Source of the DNA: Epilithonimonas sp. JDS
GTDB lineage: Bacteria; Bacteroidota; Bacteroidia; Flavobacteriales; Weeksellaceae
DNA: 64,000 nt
Direction: 5' to 3'
Assembly (NCBI RefSeq): GCF_021261315.1
Contig: NZ_JAJSAX010000001.1
Coordinates: forward strand, 248,001-312,000
Of the stretch, positions 17,288 to 25,953 are shown in pieces (positions within the stretch are counted from its first letter, which is position 1; the number at the start of each line of letters is the position of its first letter). The notes below the pieces were generated by a model, which saw only the letters and a list, made by a program, of their open reading frames with translations, was not told the DNA's origin and ran no database searches. The position numbers and the translations under genes are program-made.

Positions 17288-17992
17288 ATGTTCCTTACCA
17301 GCGATTCATTTGACCTCAAACAAATTCTACTCGGCTCCGAAGAATGGAGTTTCCTTTTGGAGACGATTCTTAGAACGAGTATTATGTTTTTCATAATCAT
17401 TTTCGGACTTCGGCTTCTTGGGAAACGAGGTGTGAAACAGCTTTCTGTATTTGAATTGGTCGTGATTATTGGACTAGGTTCCGCTGCTGGTGATCCGATG
17501 TTTTACAAAGACGTTGGAATTATGCCCGCGCTGGTGGTTTTCACAATGATCATCAGTCTTTACAGCATTATCACCTATATCATCAGCAAAAGTAAAAAGT
17601 TTGAAAAATTAGTTGAAGGGAAACCGATTTGTCTAATTGATCAGGGTGTTTTTTGCATTAAAGATTTTAAAAAGGAATCTCTTGGCGAGGACGAATTTTT
17701 TGCCGAATTGCGATTGAAAGGCGTTTCCCATCTTGGACAAGTCGAAAAAGCAATTGAGGAAATTTCGGGTGAAATCAGTGTTTTCTATTTTGAGGATAAT
17801 GAGGTCAAATACGGCTTGCCAATCATGCCAACCTCTTTGGACAAAGCTGTCAAAATTTTCGCTTCAAACGCCCATTATTCCTGTACATTCTGCGGTTACA
17901 CACAAGAATTTGTGACACACGAAAAAAGCCAATGCACAGTTTGCGGCAAAGATGAATGGGTGGAATCTTCCAACAAAAAGAGGATTTCTTAA
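17288..17992 (+). CDS. DUF421 (YetF/YcaP-like) membrane protein with C-terminal zinc ribbon
   Basis: 234 residues. Three hydrophobic segments at about 30-46, 53-70 and 76-95, then the DUF421 alpha/beta domain (EGKPICLIDQGVFCIKDF, LGEDEFFAELRLKGV). The last 40 residues carry two Cys pairs, CTFCGY and CTVCGK, separated by 13 residues: a rubredoxin-like zinc ribbon that typical YetF proteins lack. Related spore-former proteins are membrane proteins of uncertain function. Its stop shares a TTAA with the stop of the convergent HAD gene. Confidence 0.83.
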   Translation: MFLTSDSFDLKQILLGSEEWSFLLETILRTSIMFFIIIFGLRLLGKRGVKQLSVFELVVIIGLGSAAGDPMFYKDVGIMPALVVFTMIISLYSIITYIISKSKKFEKLVEGKPICLIDQGVFCIKDFKKESLGEDEFFAELRLKGVSHLGQVEKAIEEISGEISVFYFEDNEVKYGLPIMPTSLDKAVKIFASNAHYSCTFCGYTQEFVTHEKSQCTVCGKDEWVESSNKKRIS

Positions 17993-18642
17993 AGCACTTT
18001 CAGCTTCTCAACATCCAACTCATTGAAATGATGGATCACCAAATCTGCTGAGTCATAATTTTGATTTTTGCTGTTGGCACTTTTGTAACCTACACAAAAT
18101 ATTTTTGCACCATTGGCGGCCAATATTCCGTTGGTACTGTCTTCTATCACGATGCAACTGGACTTATCATTTCCGGAAAGCCTCTGTGCTTCTATAAAGA
18201 TTGCCGGGTGTGGTTTTGATTCCGGAAAATCTTCTCCGCTTACGAGAAATGTAAAAAACGGAAATAAATTGAAACGCTTAAAAACTCGGTCAATCGTAGT
18301 TTTAGCTGCGGAGGATGCCAGGATCAATTGGAAATTATGGGAATGAAGTTGATTGATCAAAGCTTCTACGCCGTCCAATAATCTAAGTGCAGGATCTGTA
18401 TCGAAAAGACCGTAGAAAATGGTTCTTTTTCTCTGAATTAATGCTTCCGTTGCCGTCTCGATTCCGAAAATATCTTTGACCATTTGATAGACATTTCGGG
18501 TAGATTTGCCTGTAAACTTTGAGAATAATTCTGCGCTAACCTCGATGTTCAATTCTGCGAAATGTTGGTAGTAAGCTTTTTTGTGAAGTGGTTCTGTATC
18601 TACAATCACGCCGTCCATATCAAAAATAACCGTGTTCTTCAT
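17989..18642 (-). CDS. HAD-superfamily phosphatase, beta-phosphoglucomutase-like
   Basis: Start chosen at 18642 (MKNTVIFDMDGVIVDTEP), because the family begins with the DxD motif near the N-terminus; the frame extends 13 codons further to 18681 without family likeness. Motif I is FDMDGVIVDTE, motif II LASSAAK, motif III SKPHPAIF and motif IV VIEDSTNGILAA. The order with the cap inserted after motif I is that of subfamily I HADs such as YcjU, PgmB and YniC, which act on sugar phosphates. Substrate not predictable. Convergent with the DUF421 gene, overlapping it by 4 bp. Confidence 0.87.
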   Translation of the reverse strand: MKNTVIFDMDGVIVDTEPLHKKAYYQHFAELNIEVSAELFSKFTGKSTRNVYQMVKDIFGIETATEALIQRKRTIFYGLFDTDPALRLLDGVEALINQLHSHNFQLILASSAAKTTIDRVFKRFNLFPFFTFLVSGEDFPESKPHPAIFIEAQRLSGNDKSSCIVIEDSTNGILAANGAKIFCVGYKSANSKNQNYDSADLVIHHFNELDVEKLKVL

Positions 18643-18707
18643 CTTCAAATTTCTCTTTTCAGTTTCATTGATTCGGTGCAAAAATAGGGATTCTGATTTT
18701 AATGCTC

Positions 18708-18790
18708 AATTTAAGCGCAAAGGCCACAAAGGTTTCTTTGAGCTTATTGAAAATATTTTTAGGGTTCGCAAGGACGTAAAACTCAGAAAA
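18708..18790. repeat. CGCAAAG dispersed repeat, family 2
   Basis: Contains AAGCGCAAAGGCCACAAAGG, then TTATTGAAAATATTTTTAGG, GTTCGCAAGGACGTAAAACTCA. The last two modules recur almost unchanged at 40600-40680 and 42713-42797. Confidence 0.65.
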
Positions 18791-18794
18791 TAAA

Positions 18795-19820
18795 TTAATT
18801 ATCTGAGAACTTCACCCTTATGATTTTATCTTTTCCTGCTAAAATCAACGTATCGTGATCCAGCCATTCGCAGGCGTAGAGATTTTTTTCATCTGATATT
18901 TTCGTCCAGGTTTTGCCGAAATCGGATGAGAAACTGATGTGCTGATCGCCGACTGCCACGATTTCTTTTCCTTTGGTTTTCGGACGGAATTTGACGCAGG
19001 TCATATAGCCTGCATTTTGTCCGCTGGCTTGGATTTGCCAGGTTTGTCCGCCGTCATTTGTTGTTGCGATATTGTTGATATTATCTGCTTGTTTGGTATA
19101 ATCTCCGCCAACTGCAATTCCGAAGTTTTTGTCGTAGAAATCAATGGAATAGATGCCTTGAGAGGATGTTCCTTGGATGAATGGCGTTTCAAAAACTTTC
19201 CAGTAGCAATCTTTGTTCTTCATTCTATAAATTCTAGCTTTAGATCCTCCTGTTGCAATCCAAATGAAATTTCCGGCACTTGCAATATTCGTATTACTTG
19301 CAGCAAAAGCAGCTTCACCTTTCTCCAGGTATGGAAAATCTTTACAATCGTTGCATTGAATCCACTTTGCACCTCCATTTCGGGTCTGTGAAATATTTAG
19401 TCGTTGGTTTTTAGTTGGATCGCTGAAAGCGATGCCAAAGTCGTTATCTACAAATTTGAAGGCGTCATAAAAAGCCGTGCTGTCGTTGTCATTAAAAACA
19501 ACATTGAACTCTAAAGTTTTTTTATCGATTTGAAAAAAGTAAGCCGGGCTTTCTATATTGATCGCATAAAAATGATTCTTGTTTTGCGCCAGCGTTCTGA
19601 ATTGTAATGGCTTTTGAGAAAATACAATTTGCTTTTTATCGACCTTATCTTTCATATTCACATAGCCAAACTTAGAATCTGTTCCTGTGTACCAAACTTT
19701 TCCGTCCCAAATCTGGATGGCTCGGATGCTGATTTTGTCAGTCAGCAATGTGTCAATTTTGAATTGTTGAGAATAAAATAAGGTTGAAATCAACAGGAAA
19801 AGTAAGCTTAGTTTTTTCAT
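18795..19820 (-). CDS. secreted beta-propeller protein, Ycf48/BNR-like
   Basis: 341 residues. Signal peptide about 1-19 (ending FYSQ). Repeated blades with aspartate-box-like or photosynthesis-assembly Ycf48-like motifs are visible: TGTDSKFGYV, NGGAKWIQC, IATTNDGGQTWQIQAS, SFSSDFGKTWTKIS. Such proteins are often annotated as oxidoreductase or sialidase-like, but no catalytic residues are evident. Probably periplasmic or exported. Confidence 0.75.
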   Translation of the reverse strand: MKKLSLLFLLISTLFYSQQFKIDTLLTDKISIRAIQIWDGKVWYTGTDSKFGYVNMKDKVDKKQIVFSQKPLQFRTLAQNKNHFYAINIESPAYFFQIDKKTLEFNVVFNDNDSTAFYDAFKFVDNDFGIAFSDPTKNQRLNISQTRNGGAKWIQCNDCKDFPYLEKGEAAFAASNTNIASAGNFIWIATGGSKARIYRMKNKDCYWKVFETPFIQGTSSQGIYSIDFYDKNFGIAVGGDYTKQADNINNIATTNDGGQTWQIQASGQNAGYMTCVKFRPKTKGKEIVAVGDQHISFSSDFGKTWTKISDEKNLYACEWLDHDTLILAGKDKIIRVKFSDN

Positions 19821-20096
19821 TTTATAAATTTAATGAAAGTTTGGAAAAGATTGTGAATTTATTGGATGCTTCGAGAACCTCAGCACGACAGTGTAATTTA
19901 TTTATTGGCTTATTTGAGAACCTCAGTGTAACTATGCGAAAATTATTTTTTATGAAATGTTTGTCAAATACCTTCAACTGTGGTAAACTGTGATTGAAAA
20001 ACAAAACCCATAGCCCCGATAGAAGCGGTTACCCCACAGCAAGCGATGGGAAAAGACTTGGCGCGAGGAGTAATAGCGGATAGCGGGATTAAGCTC
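19821..20096. repeat. intergenic repeats (families 1 and 3)
   Basis: The 312-bp gap holds two copies of the short word GAGAACCTCAG (19874 and 19917), part of family 3, and at 20008-20094 a family-1-like segment with AGCCCCGATAGAAGCGG and GCGGGATTAAGCTCC. No gene was seen here. Confidence 0.55.
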
Positions 20097-20126
20097 CAAA
20101 AAAAAATTCCGCACGAGGCGGAATTT
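20097..20126 (-). terminator. intrinsic terminator of amino-acid permease gene
   Basis: AAATTCCGC / GCGGAATTT stem with ACGAG loop; on the minus strand it is followed by a run of about ten U. Located 7-36 bp after the permease stop. Confidence 0.8.
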
Positions 20127-20132
20127 ATATTG

Positions 20133-21776
20133 TTAATGTTTGTTGTCTATATCGACGTCCACTTCTTCCAAAGGTGTTTGTTCCGCTTTGAAAGTCTCTC
20201 CGAATCCGCCATTCTGCATCTTGGAATTTTTCTTACTGTAAAGGAAATAAATCACAAATCCCAAAGCCAGCCAGATCAATGAATATTTTTGAGCTTCCGG
20301 ACTAAGGTTGAAGATCAAATAAACGTTGATCAAAATCCCTAAAGTTGCAACAACCGGCAGCATTGGAACTTTGAAGTTTCTTTGAAGATTCGGTTCTTTT
20401 TTTCTCAGGATCCAAACGGCTACACAAACCATTGTGAAGGCAAATAATGTCCCGAAACTGGTCATATGCGCCAAATCATTGATTGGTGTGAAGGCTGCAA
20501 CTACTGCAATCACTGCGCCCAAAATGTAAAGATTCTTTTTTGGAACGCCTGCCTCCGCATCTACTTTTGAGAAAGTGGAAGGAATCAAACCGTCTTTTGA
20601 CATTCCAAGGAAAATTCTGGATTGTCCCATAATCATTACCATCAAAACAGAGATCAAACCTACTGTTGCTGCAATCGTGATGATGTAACCTGCCCAAGCC
20701 TGACCAGCAATATCGAAGGCGTAAGCAACTGGCGCTTTGATGGCGTCCGGATATTTACCCAATGGATTAAAGTCTGTGTAATGCATCATTCCAGTCAACA
20801 CCAATGAAACCAAAATGTATAAAACCGTACAGACCACCAATGAAGTGATAATCGCAAAAGGCACGTCTTTCTTCGGATTGATCGCCTCTCCTGCCTGTGT
20901 GGAAACGGCGTCGAAACCTACATAAGCAAAGAAAATAGCGGCTGCACCAGCAATAATCCCGCTGTAACCATAGGCTGGCTCGGATTTTCCGTTCTCAATT
21001 ATCGTTGTAGCTTCCGGAATGAAAGGTGTCCAGTTATCAACATTGATGAAAAATACACCGGCTACGATGACGAAAATAATAGCAGAAACTTTCAAGATTA
21101 CTATAAAGTTGTTGGCTTTTGCTGCACCCTTTGTTCCTCTCACCAAGATTGATATTACTACCAAAACGATTAGTAATGCAGGTAAGTTCAGGAACAATTT
21201 GAAATCTAAAATTGCCGGTGCTGCATTGAAATTATTGATAGTTTCCTGAAATGCCTGTAATTTTTCTAATGGCAATCCGCCTGCAGCAATCTGTGAAGTA
21301 GCTTCTCCAAAGGCTTTGTTAGCTGTCCCGGGATCTGTAGTCATCCAGTATGGCAAATGCAAACCAAACATCTTGAGCAGTTTTGCAAAATAACCGGACC
21401 ACGAAACGGCAACCGTCATCGATCCCATTGCATATTCCAAAATCAATCCCCAGCCGATGATCCACGCGAAGATCTCTCCTACTGTACCGTAAGCGTATGC
21501 ATAAGCAGAACCTTCTACAGGAAGTATCGATGCAAATTCTGCGTAGCAAAGTGCTGCAAAAACGCAGGCAATCCCCGCTACAACAAATGAAAGTGCCAAA
21601 GCCGGACCAGCATTATAGTAAGCGCCGGTACCTGTTAAAACAAAAATGCCACCTCCAATGATAGCACCAATTCCAATAGCCGTTAAACTCCATTTTCCCA
21701 ATACACGTTTCAGCTGACTTTTTTTGATGTCTGCTTCGTACGCTTCCATTGGCTTCTTAATCCAAATGTTTGCCAT
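20133..21776 (-). CDS. APC-superfamily amino-acid permease (CAT-like)
   Basis: 547 residues with about 12-14 hydrophobic segments. The first helix has the APC signature TAIGIGAIIGGGIFVLTG, followed by AGPALALSFVVAGIACVFAALCYAEFAS; EGSAYAYAYGTVGEIFAWIIGW is typical of cationic amino-acid transporters of the YfnA/CAT group. A hydrophilic C-terminal tail ends near PLEEVDVDIDN. It is an inner-membrane secondary transporter, probably proton- or exchange-driven. Substrate range unknown. Confidence 0.88.
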   Translation of the reverse strand: MANIWIKKPMEAYEADIKKSQLKRVLGKWSLTAIGIGAIIGGGIFVLTGTGAYYNAGPALALSFVVAGIACVFAALCYAEFASILPVEGSAYAYAYGTVGEIFAWIIGWGLILEYAMGSMTVAVSWSGYFAKLLKMFGLHLPYWMTTDPGTANKAFGEATSQIAAGGLPLEKLQAFQETINNFNAAPAILDFKLFLNLPALLIVLVVISILVRGTKGAAKANNFIVILKVSAIIFVIVAGVFFINVDNWTPFIPEATTIIENGKSEPAYGYSGIIAGAAAIFFAYVGFDAVSTQAGEAINPKKDVPFAIITSLVVCTVLYILVSLVLTGMMHYTDFNPLGKYPDAIKAPVAYAFDIAGQAWAGYIITIAATVGLISVLMVMIMGQSRIFLGMSKDGLIPSTFSKVDAEAGVPKKNLYILGAVIAVVAAFTPINDLAHMTSFGTLFAFTMVCVAVWILRKKEPNLQRNFKVPMLPVVATLGILINVYLIFNLSPEAQKYSLIWLALGFVIYFLYSKKNSKMQNGGFGETFKAEQTPLEEVDVDIDNKH

Positions 21777-21951
21777 AATTCAATTTTTTAATCCCCAAAA
21801 AATGAGGGGCTTTTCTTCTGTTTGTTTGTTTTGAATTACGAAAATATTAAAAAAATATCAACCTTAACATTTTTTAACTAAATTATTTTGCACATTGCTA
21901 TTAATTAGGGATTTTGGTGTGATTTCTAAAGCTTAATAATTATCTTTGAAA

Positions 21952-22614
21952 ATGGATTTTTTACAGACACTTTCTGCTCAATACAGTTCTTACGAAACTT
22001 ATCTTATTTATTTTGAATCAATTGCTGTTTTGTTCGGATTATTAAGTGTCTATTTTTCCATTAAGCAAAATATCTGGGTTTATCCAACGGGCATTATCTC
22101 GACGGTACTTTTCATCTACATTATGTACATTTTTGGATTGCTGGGCGATATGCTGATCAATGTTTATTACACGGTGATGAGTGTGTACGGCTGGATTCTC
22201 TGGGCAAAACATTCGAAAGATCAAATCCACGTAGATGTGAAAAAAGCCAGTAACCAAGACTGGCAGATCGGCGGCATTTTATTCGTCGGGAGTTTGGCTT
22301 TCGTAGGTTTGGTTTATTATCTAAAACCTTACATAGATAATCAGTTTTCTATGGATGGCGTGAAGTTGGGATTGTATCATCTGGATTGGGCGAATTACAC
22401 GGACATCATTACCACTTCGCTCTTTCTTGTCGGGATGTATTTTATGGCGAAACGAAACATTGAGAACTGGATTTTCTGGATTGTGGCGGACTTCATCTGT
22501 ATTCCAATGATGATCTACAAAGGATTAGGAATTACAGCAATTCAATATATCATTTTCACTGCAATGGCAATTATCGGTTATCTGGAATGGAAGAAAAGTC
22601 TAGTTAAGGCCTGA
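21952..22614 (+). CDS. pnuC: PnuC-like vitamin (nicotinamide riboside/thiamine) transporter
   Basis: Start at the ATG at 21952; a TTG two codons earlier is unlikely. 220 residues with about seven membrane helices. The PnuC motifs NIWVYPTGIISTVLF, GDMLINVYYTVMSVYGWILW and ENWIFWIVADFICIPMMIYKG are present. PnuC takes up nicotinamide riboside by facilitated diffusion and PnuT takes thiamine; I see no TPP riboswitch upstream, so the NAD precursor is somewhat more likely. The 3' end overlaps a convergent small gene by 15 bp. TATCTTTG at 21941-21948 resembles a -7 box but is too close to the ATG unless the transcript is nearly leaderless. Confidence 0.83.
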   Translation: MDFLQTLSAQYSSYETYLIYFESIAVLFGLLSVYFSIKQNIWVYPTGIISTVLFIYIMYIFGLLGDMLINVYYTVMSVYGWILWAKHSKDQIHVDVKKASNQDWQIGGILFVGSLAFVGLVYYLKPYIDNQFSMDGVKLGLYHLDWANYTDIITTSLFLVGMYFMAKRNIENWIFWIVADFICIPMMIYKGLGITAIQYIIFTAMAIIGYLEWKKSLVKA

Positions 22615-22836
22615 TAATTTATCAGCATATTCTTTTGAGAAAAGTTCCTTATCTTCCTGAAGTTTCTCCAAAGTAGTTGGCAAAATATAATGGAAAAGAT
22701 ACTCGTCTTTGTCATCTACAAAAGTGATTTCTTTTTCTTCATCGCCAATTAATTGTGCAAAAATATCCCACATCGATTCACCTTTCAGTTTTAGCAATTC
22801 GAAGAAGTCGTTGGCTTTTATTGTAATTTTTTTCAT
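22600..22836 (-). CDS. small hypothetical protein
   Basis: 78 residues, acidic, no membrane segment or signal; begins MKKITIKANDFFELLKLKG. No family recognised. It precedes nothing on its strand but follows the DUF4268 gene by 45 bp, so the two may be cotranscribed. It overlaps the end of pnuC by 15 bp on the other strand, and its codon use (K, E, D rich, balanced third positions) is consistent with a real gene. Confidence 0.5.
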   Translation of the reverse strand: MKKITIKANDFFELLKLKGESMWDIFAQLIGDEEKEITFVDDKDEYLFHYILPTTLEKLQEDKELFSKEYADKLSGLN

Positions 22837-22881
22837 TGTTAATTGTAAAATGTAGACTGTAAAAAGTATAATGTATTTATT

Positions 22882-23310
22882 TTAAACTGATTTGATAAAG
22901 TCCTCGTATTCATAATAGAATATTTCAAAAGCATTCATTTTTTCGACGAAGAATTCAAAAGTGTCCGGCCAGGTTTGTTTGTTGAAAATGCTGACATTGT
23001 GCTTCTCCACCCAAATTCTGCTGATGACTTTTCCGTTTTCCAAGGTGTAAAACTCATCCATTTGGAATTCGCCGATTTCATCTCTCAAAAGATCTTCCAA
23101 AGACTGAAACTTCTCGAAGTAGGCATTTCTGAAGAGCTCATCCTTCATTTCGATATCAATTGAAACCTCCGCTTTTTTGTTGTCTGCGGAGAATTTGAAA
23201 GAAAAATCCTTGATCTTGGTATCGTACAACAACCATTTTCGCGGAAACGCCTTTCCGAAAGCTGTCCAGAATTCTGTCTTTAGTTGTTGTGCTTCTTGTT
23301 TGGAGAACAT
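22882..23310 (-). CDS. DUF4268 domain protein
   Basis: 142 residues with the pattern of DUF4268, a family common in flavobacteria: start FSKQEAQQLKTEFWTAFGKAF, then KWLLYDTKIKDFSFKF, and the end EFFVEKMNAFEIFYYEYEDF. The family is predicted to share a fold with some restriction-endonuclease-associated domains, but this short stand-alone form has no known activity. No signal peptide. Likely transcribed with the small gene that follows. Confidence 0.75.
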   Translation of the reverse strand: MFSKQEAQQLKTEFWTAFGKAFPRKWLLYDTKIKDFSFKFSADNKKAEVSIDIEMKDELFRNAYFEKFQSLEDLLRDEIGEFQMDEFYTLENGKVISRIWVEKHNVSIFNKQTWPDTFEFFVEKMNAFEIFYYEYEDFIKSV

Positions 23311-23401
23311 TTTTATATGGTTGATTGTTGTTGGTTGATAGTTGTTAGGCGATGTATATAGAGACTTTCACCCTTGATTCTTTTGCCTTTTATCTTGTTT
23401 C

Positions 23402-24337
23402 TTACAAAGTAAAATCTACTTTCGCTTCGTTGAATTCTTTAATTAAATTTTGAAAGACTTTTTCTACGGGAAGGATCTTATCGATCAAAGCAGAAACTTG
23501 TCCAATCTCCAATTCGCCTTCCGTGAGATCACCTTCAAACATACCAAGTTTTGCGCGTGCTCTTCCGAGAGTTTCTTTCAACGCTTCAACATTTCTGCCA
23601 GATTCGTACAGACTTTCCAGATCGTGGTAGAATTTATTTTTAATTAATCTGACTGGCGCCAATTCTTTCAAAGTCAATTGCGTGTCACCTTCTTTTAGTT
23701 CAACGATTTTATGTTTGAAATTATCGTGAGAACTTGCTTCAACCGTCGCTGCAAAACGAGAACCAATCTGAACGCCGTCTGCACCGAGAATCATCGCTGC
23801 TTTCATTTGACTTCCGAGTCCAATGCCGCCCGCTGCAATCAATGGAATATCAATGTGTTTTTTGACATTTGGAATCAGGCAAAGTGTTGTTGTTTCTTCA
23901 CGACCGTTGTGCCCGCCCGCTTCGAAACCTTCTGCTACAACCGCATCTACGCCTGCGTCTTGACATTTCAGAGCAAATTTGGAACTCGCGACAACGTGAG
24001 CGACTTTGATTCCTTCTTTCTTTAAAGTTTCGGTGTAGGTTTTTGGATTTCCTGCTGATGTGAAAACGATCTTCACGCCTTCCTCTAAAATAATATTGAT
24101 GATCTCCTCGATGTTTGGATAAAGCAAAGCGATGTTAACACCGAATGGTTTGTCTGTGGCCGCTTTACATTTCTGAATATTTTCTCTGAGAATATCAGGA
24201 TACATACTGGCAGAACCAATCAATCCCAATCCTCCATTGTTCGAAACTGCCGAAGCCAACTTCCATCCCGAATGCCAGATCATTCCACCTTGAATGATCG
24301 GGTATTTGATGTTGAAAAGATGTGTGATTCTATTCAT
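23402..24337 (-). CDS. nitronate monooxygenase / NAD(P)H-dependent flavin oxidoreductase
   Basis: Start taken at 24337 (MNRITHLFNIKYPIIQGGM), where family members begin; the frame continues 16 codons upstream to 24385. 311 residues, TIM-barrel FMN enzyme. Motifs: PIIQGGMIWHSGWKLASAVSNNGGLG, GVNIALL, the conserved EGFEAGGHNGREETTT with the catalytic-base histidine, IPLIAAGGIG and GADGVQIGSRFAAT for phosphate binding. It oxidises alkyl nitronates (2-nitropropane dioxygenase type); the YrpB/FabK branch is the other possibility. Confidence 0.87.
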   Translation of the reverse strand: MNRITHLFNIKYPIIQGGMIWHSGWKLASAVSNNGGLGLIGSASMYPDILRENIQKCKAATDKPFGVNIALLYPNIEEIINIILEEGVKIVFTSAGNPKTYTETLKKEGIKVAHVVASSKFALKCQDAGVDAVVAEGFEAGGHNGREETTTLCLIPNVKKHIDIPLIAAGGIGLGSQMKAAMILGADGVQIGSRFAATVEASSHDNFKHKIVELKEGDTQLTLKELAPVRLIKNKFYHDLESLYESGRNVEALKETLGRARAKLGMFEGDLTEGELEIGQVSALIDKILPVEKVFQNLIKEFNEAKVDFTL

Positions 24338-24415
24338 TCCGTGATATTGTTTTGAGGCAATTCCGAAGTCTATGAAGCTGGACATTGATTTATTTTTTTC
24401 AAAAATAGGAAATTA

Positions 24416-24640
24416 TGTCGAGTTGGAGGGTTTTGAATTGGAGGGTTGGAGCGTTTGAGTGTTGGAGCGTGAGAGAGTTTGTGAGTATCATCTTTGATAA
24501 TTTGGGTAATTTTCAATTTGATAACCAATGTTTCAACTTTGCTAAGCGCGCCCCGACTTGAATGGATCCCGATGTAAAATCGGGAGGGAGTGGAAGGCGG
24601 ATAAAGGCGCCCAAACCTAACATAGTGGTTCGACCTTGTC
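24416..24640. repeat. simple repeats and family-1 repeat, copy C
   Basis: The gap of about 340 bp between the nitronate monooxygenase and hipA-like genes starts with a GTTGGAG(G/C) simple-repeat stretch (24421-24470) and continues with a family-1 copy: AACTTTGCTAAGCGCG, CCCGACTTGAATGG, an inner ATCCCGATGTAAAATCGGGA hairpin, GGAAGGCGGAT and GCGCCCAAACCTAAC. No gene was seen here. Confidence 0.6.
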
Positions 24641-24681
24641 AAATTTGATTTTAATAACTTATTTTTACAAAAAATTACAAA

Positions 24682-25470
24682 TTGGACTTATCCTTAAGAA
24701 CAGTTACCGTCACGCGCTACATTCTGCCATTGCGGGAAGGTGGCTCTTTGCCGGCGTTGGCGGAAGCGGACGACGATTTCAAATATGTGTTGAAGTTTCG
24801 AGGTGCTGGACACGGCGTAAAGGCTTTGATCTCTGAATTGATCGGTGGCAAGATCTCGCAGGTGTTGGGATTCCGAATTCCGGAACTGGTTTTTGCAAAT
24901 CTTTCCTTAGACTTTGGACGCAGTGAAGCCGATGAGGAAATCCAAGACCTTCTGAAAGGCAGTTGCGGACTGAATCTCGCTTTGCATTACCTTTCCGGCG
25001 CTATCACTTATGATCCGGGCGCTGTGAAAATTGATTCTAAATTATCTTCTGAGATCGTTTGGCTGGATGCATTCCTCACCAATATCGACCGTACATTCCG
25101 AAATACGAATATGCTGATGTGGCACAAGGAATTGTGGCTGATCGACAACGGTGCCTCACTCTACTTCCACCATTCCTGGGACAATTGGGAAAAGAACGCC
25201 GTGAGTCCGTTTGTGATGATCAAAGACCACGTTTTGCTGCCTCAAGCTTCTGAACTGGATTCTGCCAATGAAAGATTCAAAGCGATATTGACGGACGACG
25301 TTTTGAGAGAGATCGTAGAACTTATTCCTGAAGATTGGTTGCAATGGAACGATACCGAACTGACGCCTACTGAAATTAAAAATGTTTACTTTCAATTCCT
25401 AACTTTGAGGCGAGACCATTCTGATAACTTTTTAAATGAAGCCAAAAATGCAAGAGCAAAAGTTATATGA
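24682..25470 (+). CDS. HipA-like kinase family protein (HipA_2)
   Basis: 262 residues from a TTG start at 24682. No in-frame ATG lies nearby, and the next codons match the family start (TVTVTRYILPLREGGSLPAL). The conserved core is YVLKFRGAGHGVKALISELI (ATP-lysine region), then VWLDAFLTNIDRTFRNTNML, with candidate catalytic Asp136 and metal Asn141, and WLIDNGASLYFHH, with metal-binding Asp155. This is the short HipA-related family found beside DUF3037, without HipB. Real HipA phosphorylates GltX; the target here is unknown. The next gene overlaps it by 35 bp. Confidence 0.82.
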   Translation: MDLSLRTVTVTRYILPLREGGSLPALAEADDDFKYVLKFRGAGHGVKALISELIGGKISQVLGFRIPELVFANLSLDFGRSEADEEIQDLLKGSCGLNLALHYLSGAITYDPGAVKIDSKLSSEIVWLDAFLTNIDRTFRNTNMLMWHKELWLIDNGASLYFHHSWDNWEKNAVSPFVMIKDHVLLPQASELDSANERFKAILTDDVLREIVELIPEDWLQWNDTELTPTEIKNVYFQFLTLRRDHSDNFLNEAKNARAKVI

Positions 25471-25831
25471 GTATGCGGTGATCCGCTTGGTACCAAAGCC
25501 TGAGCGTGAGGAATTCTTCAACGTTGGCTTGATCTTATTCTCAAAAAGAGAGAAATTCATCAAGGTGAAAATCCATCTTTGTGAGGAGAAATTTCGGGTG
25601 ATTCATTCGGAAATCGATTTTGATGATGTGAAGAAACATTTGGAATCTTTTGTCAATATTGCCAATGGCGAAAAGTCGGCAGGCTCCATTGCGCAACTCG
25701 AAATTCCTGAGCGTTTCCGCTGGTTGACGGCTGTGAAGAGTTCTATCATTCAGACTTCTCGCCCGCATCCTGGAGCGAGCTTCGATTTGGAGAAGACTTT
25801 TGAGAGATTGTTTGAGGAATTGGTTTTGTAA
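25436..25831 (+). CDS. DUF3037 protein, partner of HipA-like kinase
   Basis: 131 residues; EYAVIRLVPKPEREEFFNVG near the N-terminus and WLTAVKSSIIQTSRPHPG are the DUF3037 landmarks. DUF3037 genes are almost always paired with the HipA-like gene just upstream, here with a 35-bp overlap (12 bp less if the ATG at 25448 is used). A toxin-antitoxin or signalling pair has been suggested for such couples only by context; I know of no demonstrated role. Confidence 0.82.
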   Translation: MKPKMQEQKLYEYAVIRLVPKPEREEFFNVGLILFSKREKFIKVKIHLCEEKFRVIHSEIDFDDVKKHLESFVNIANGEKSAGSIAQLEIPERFRWLTAVKSSIIQTSRPHPGASFDLEKTFERLFEELVL

Positions 25832-25953
25832 GAGGTTAGAATTTGAATATTTTTTGTAATAAATTTCTCGCTGATTTTGCAGATTACTTTTTCAAAATAA
25901 TCTGCTGAATCTGCAAAATTTGCGAGAGATTGAAATAGATTAAATCTAACTTT

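Noticed and set aside
21793-21808. Riboswitch or attenuator upstream of the permease/pnuC
   Set aside because: Only a CCCC-GGGG hairpin with a long loop is visible; no known riboswitch motif (TPP, NAD) was found.
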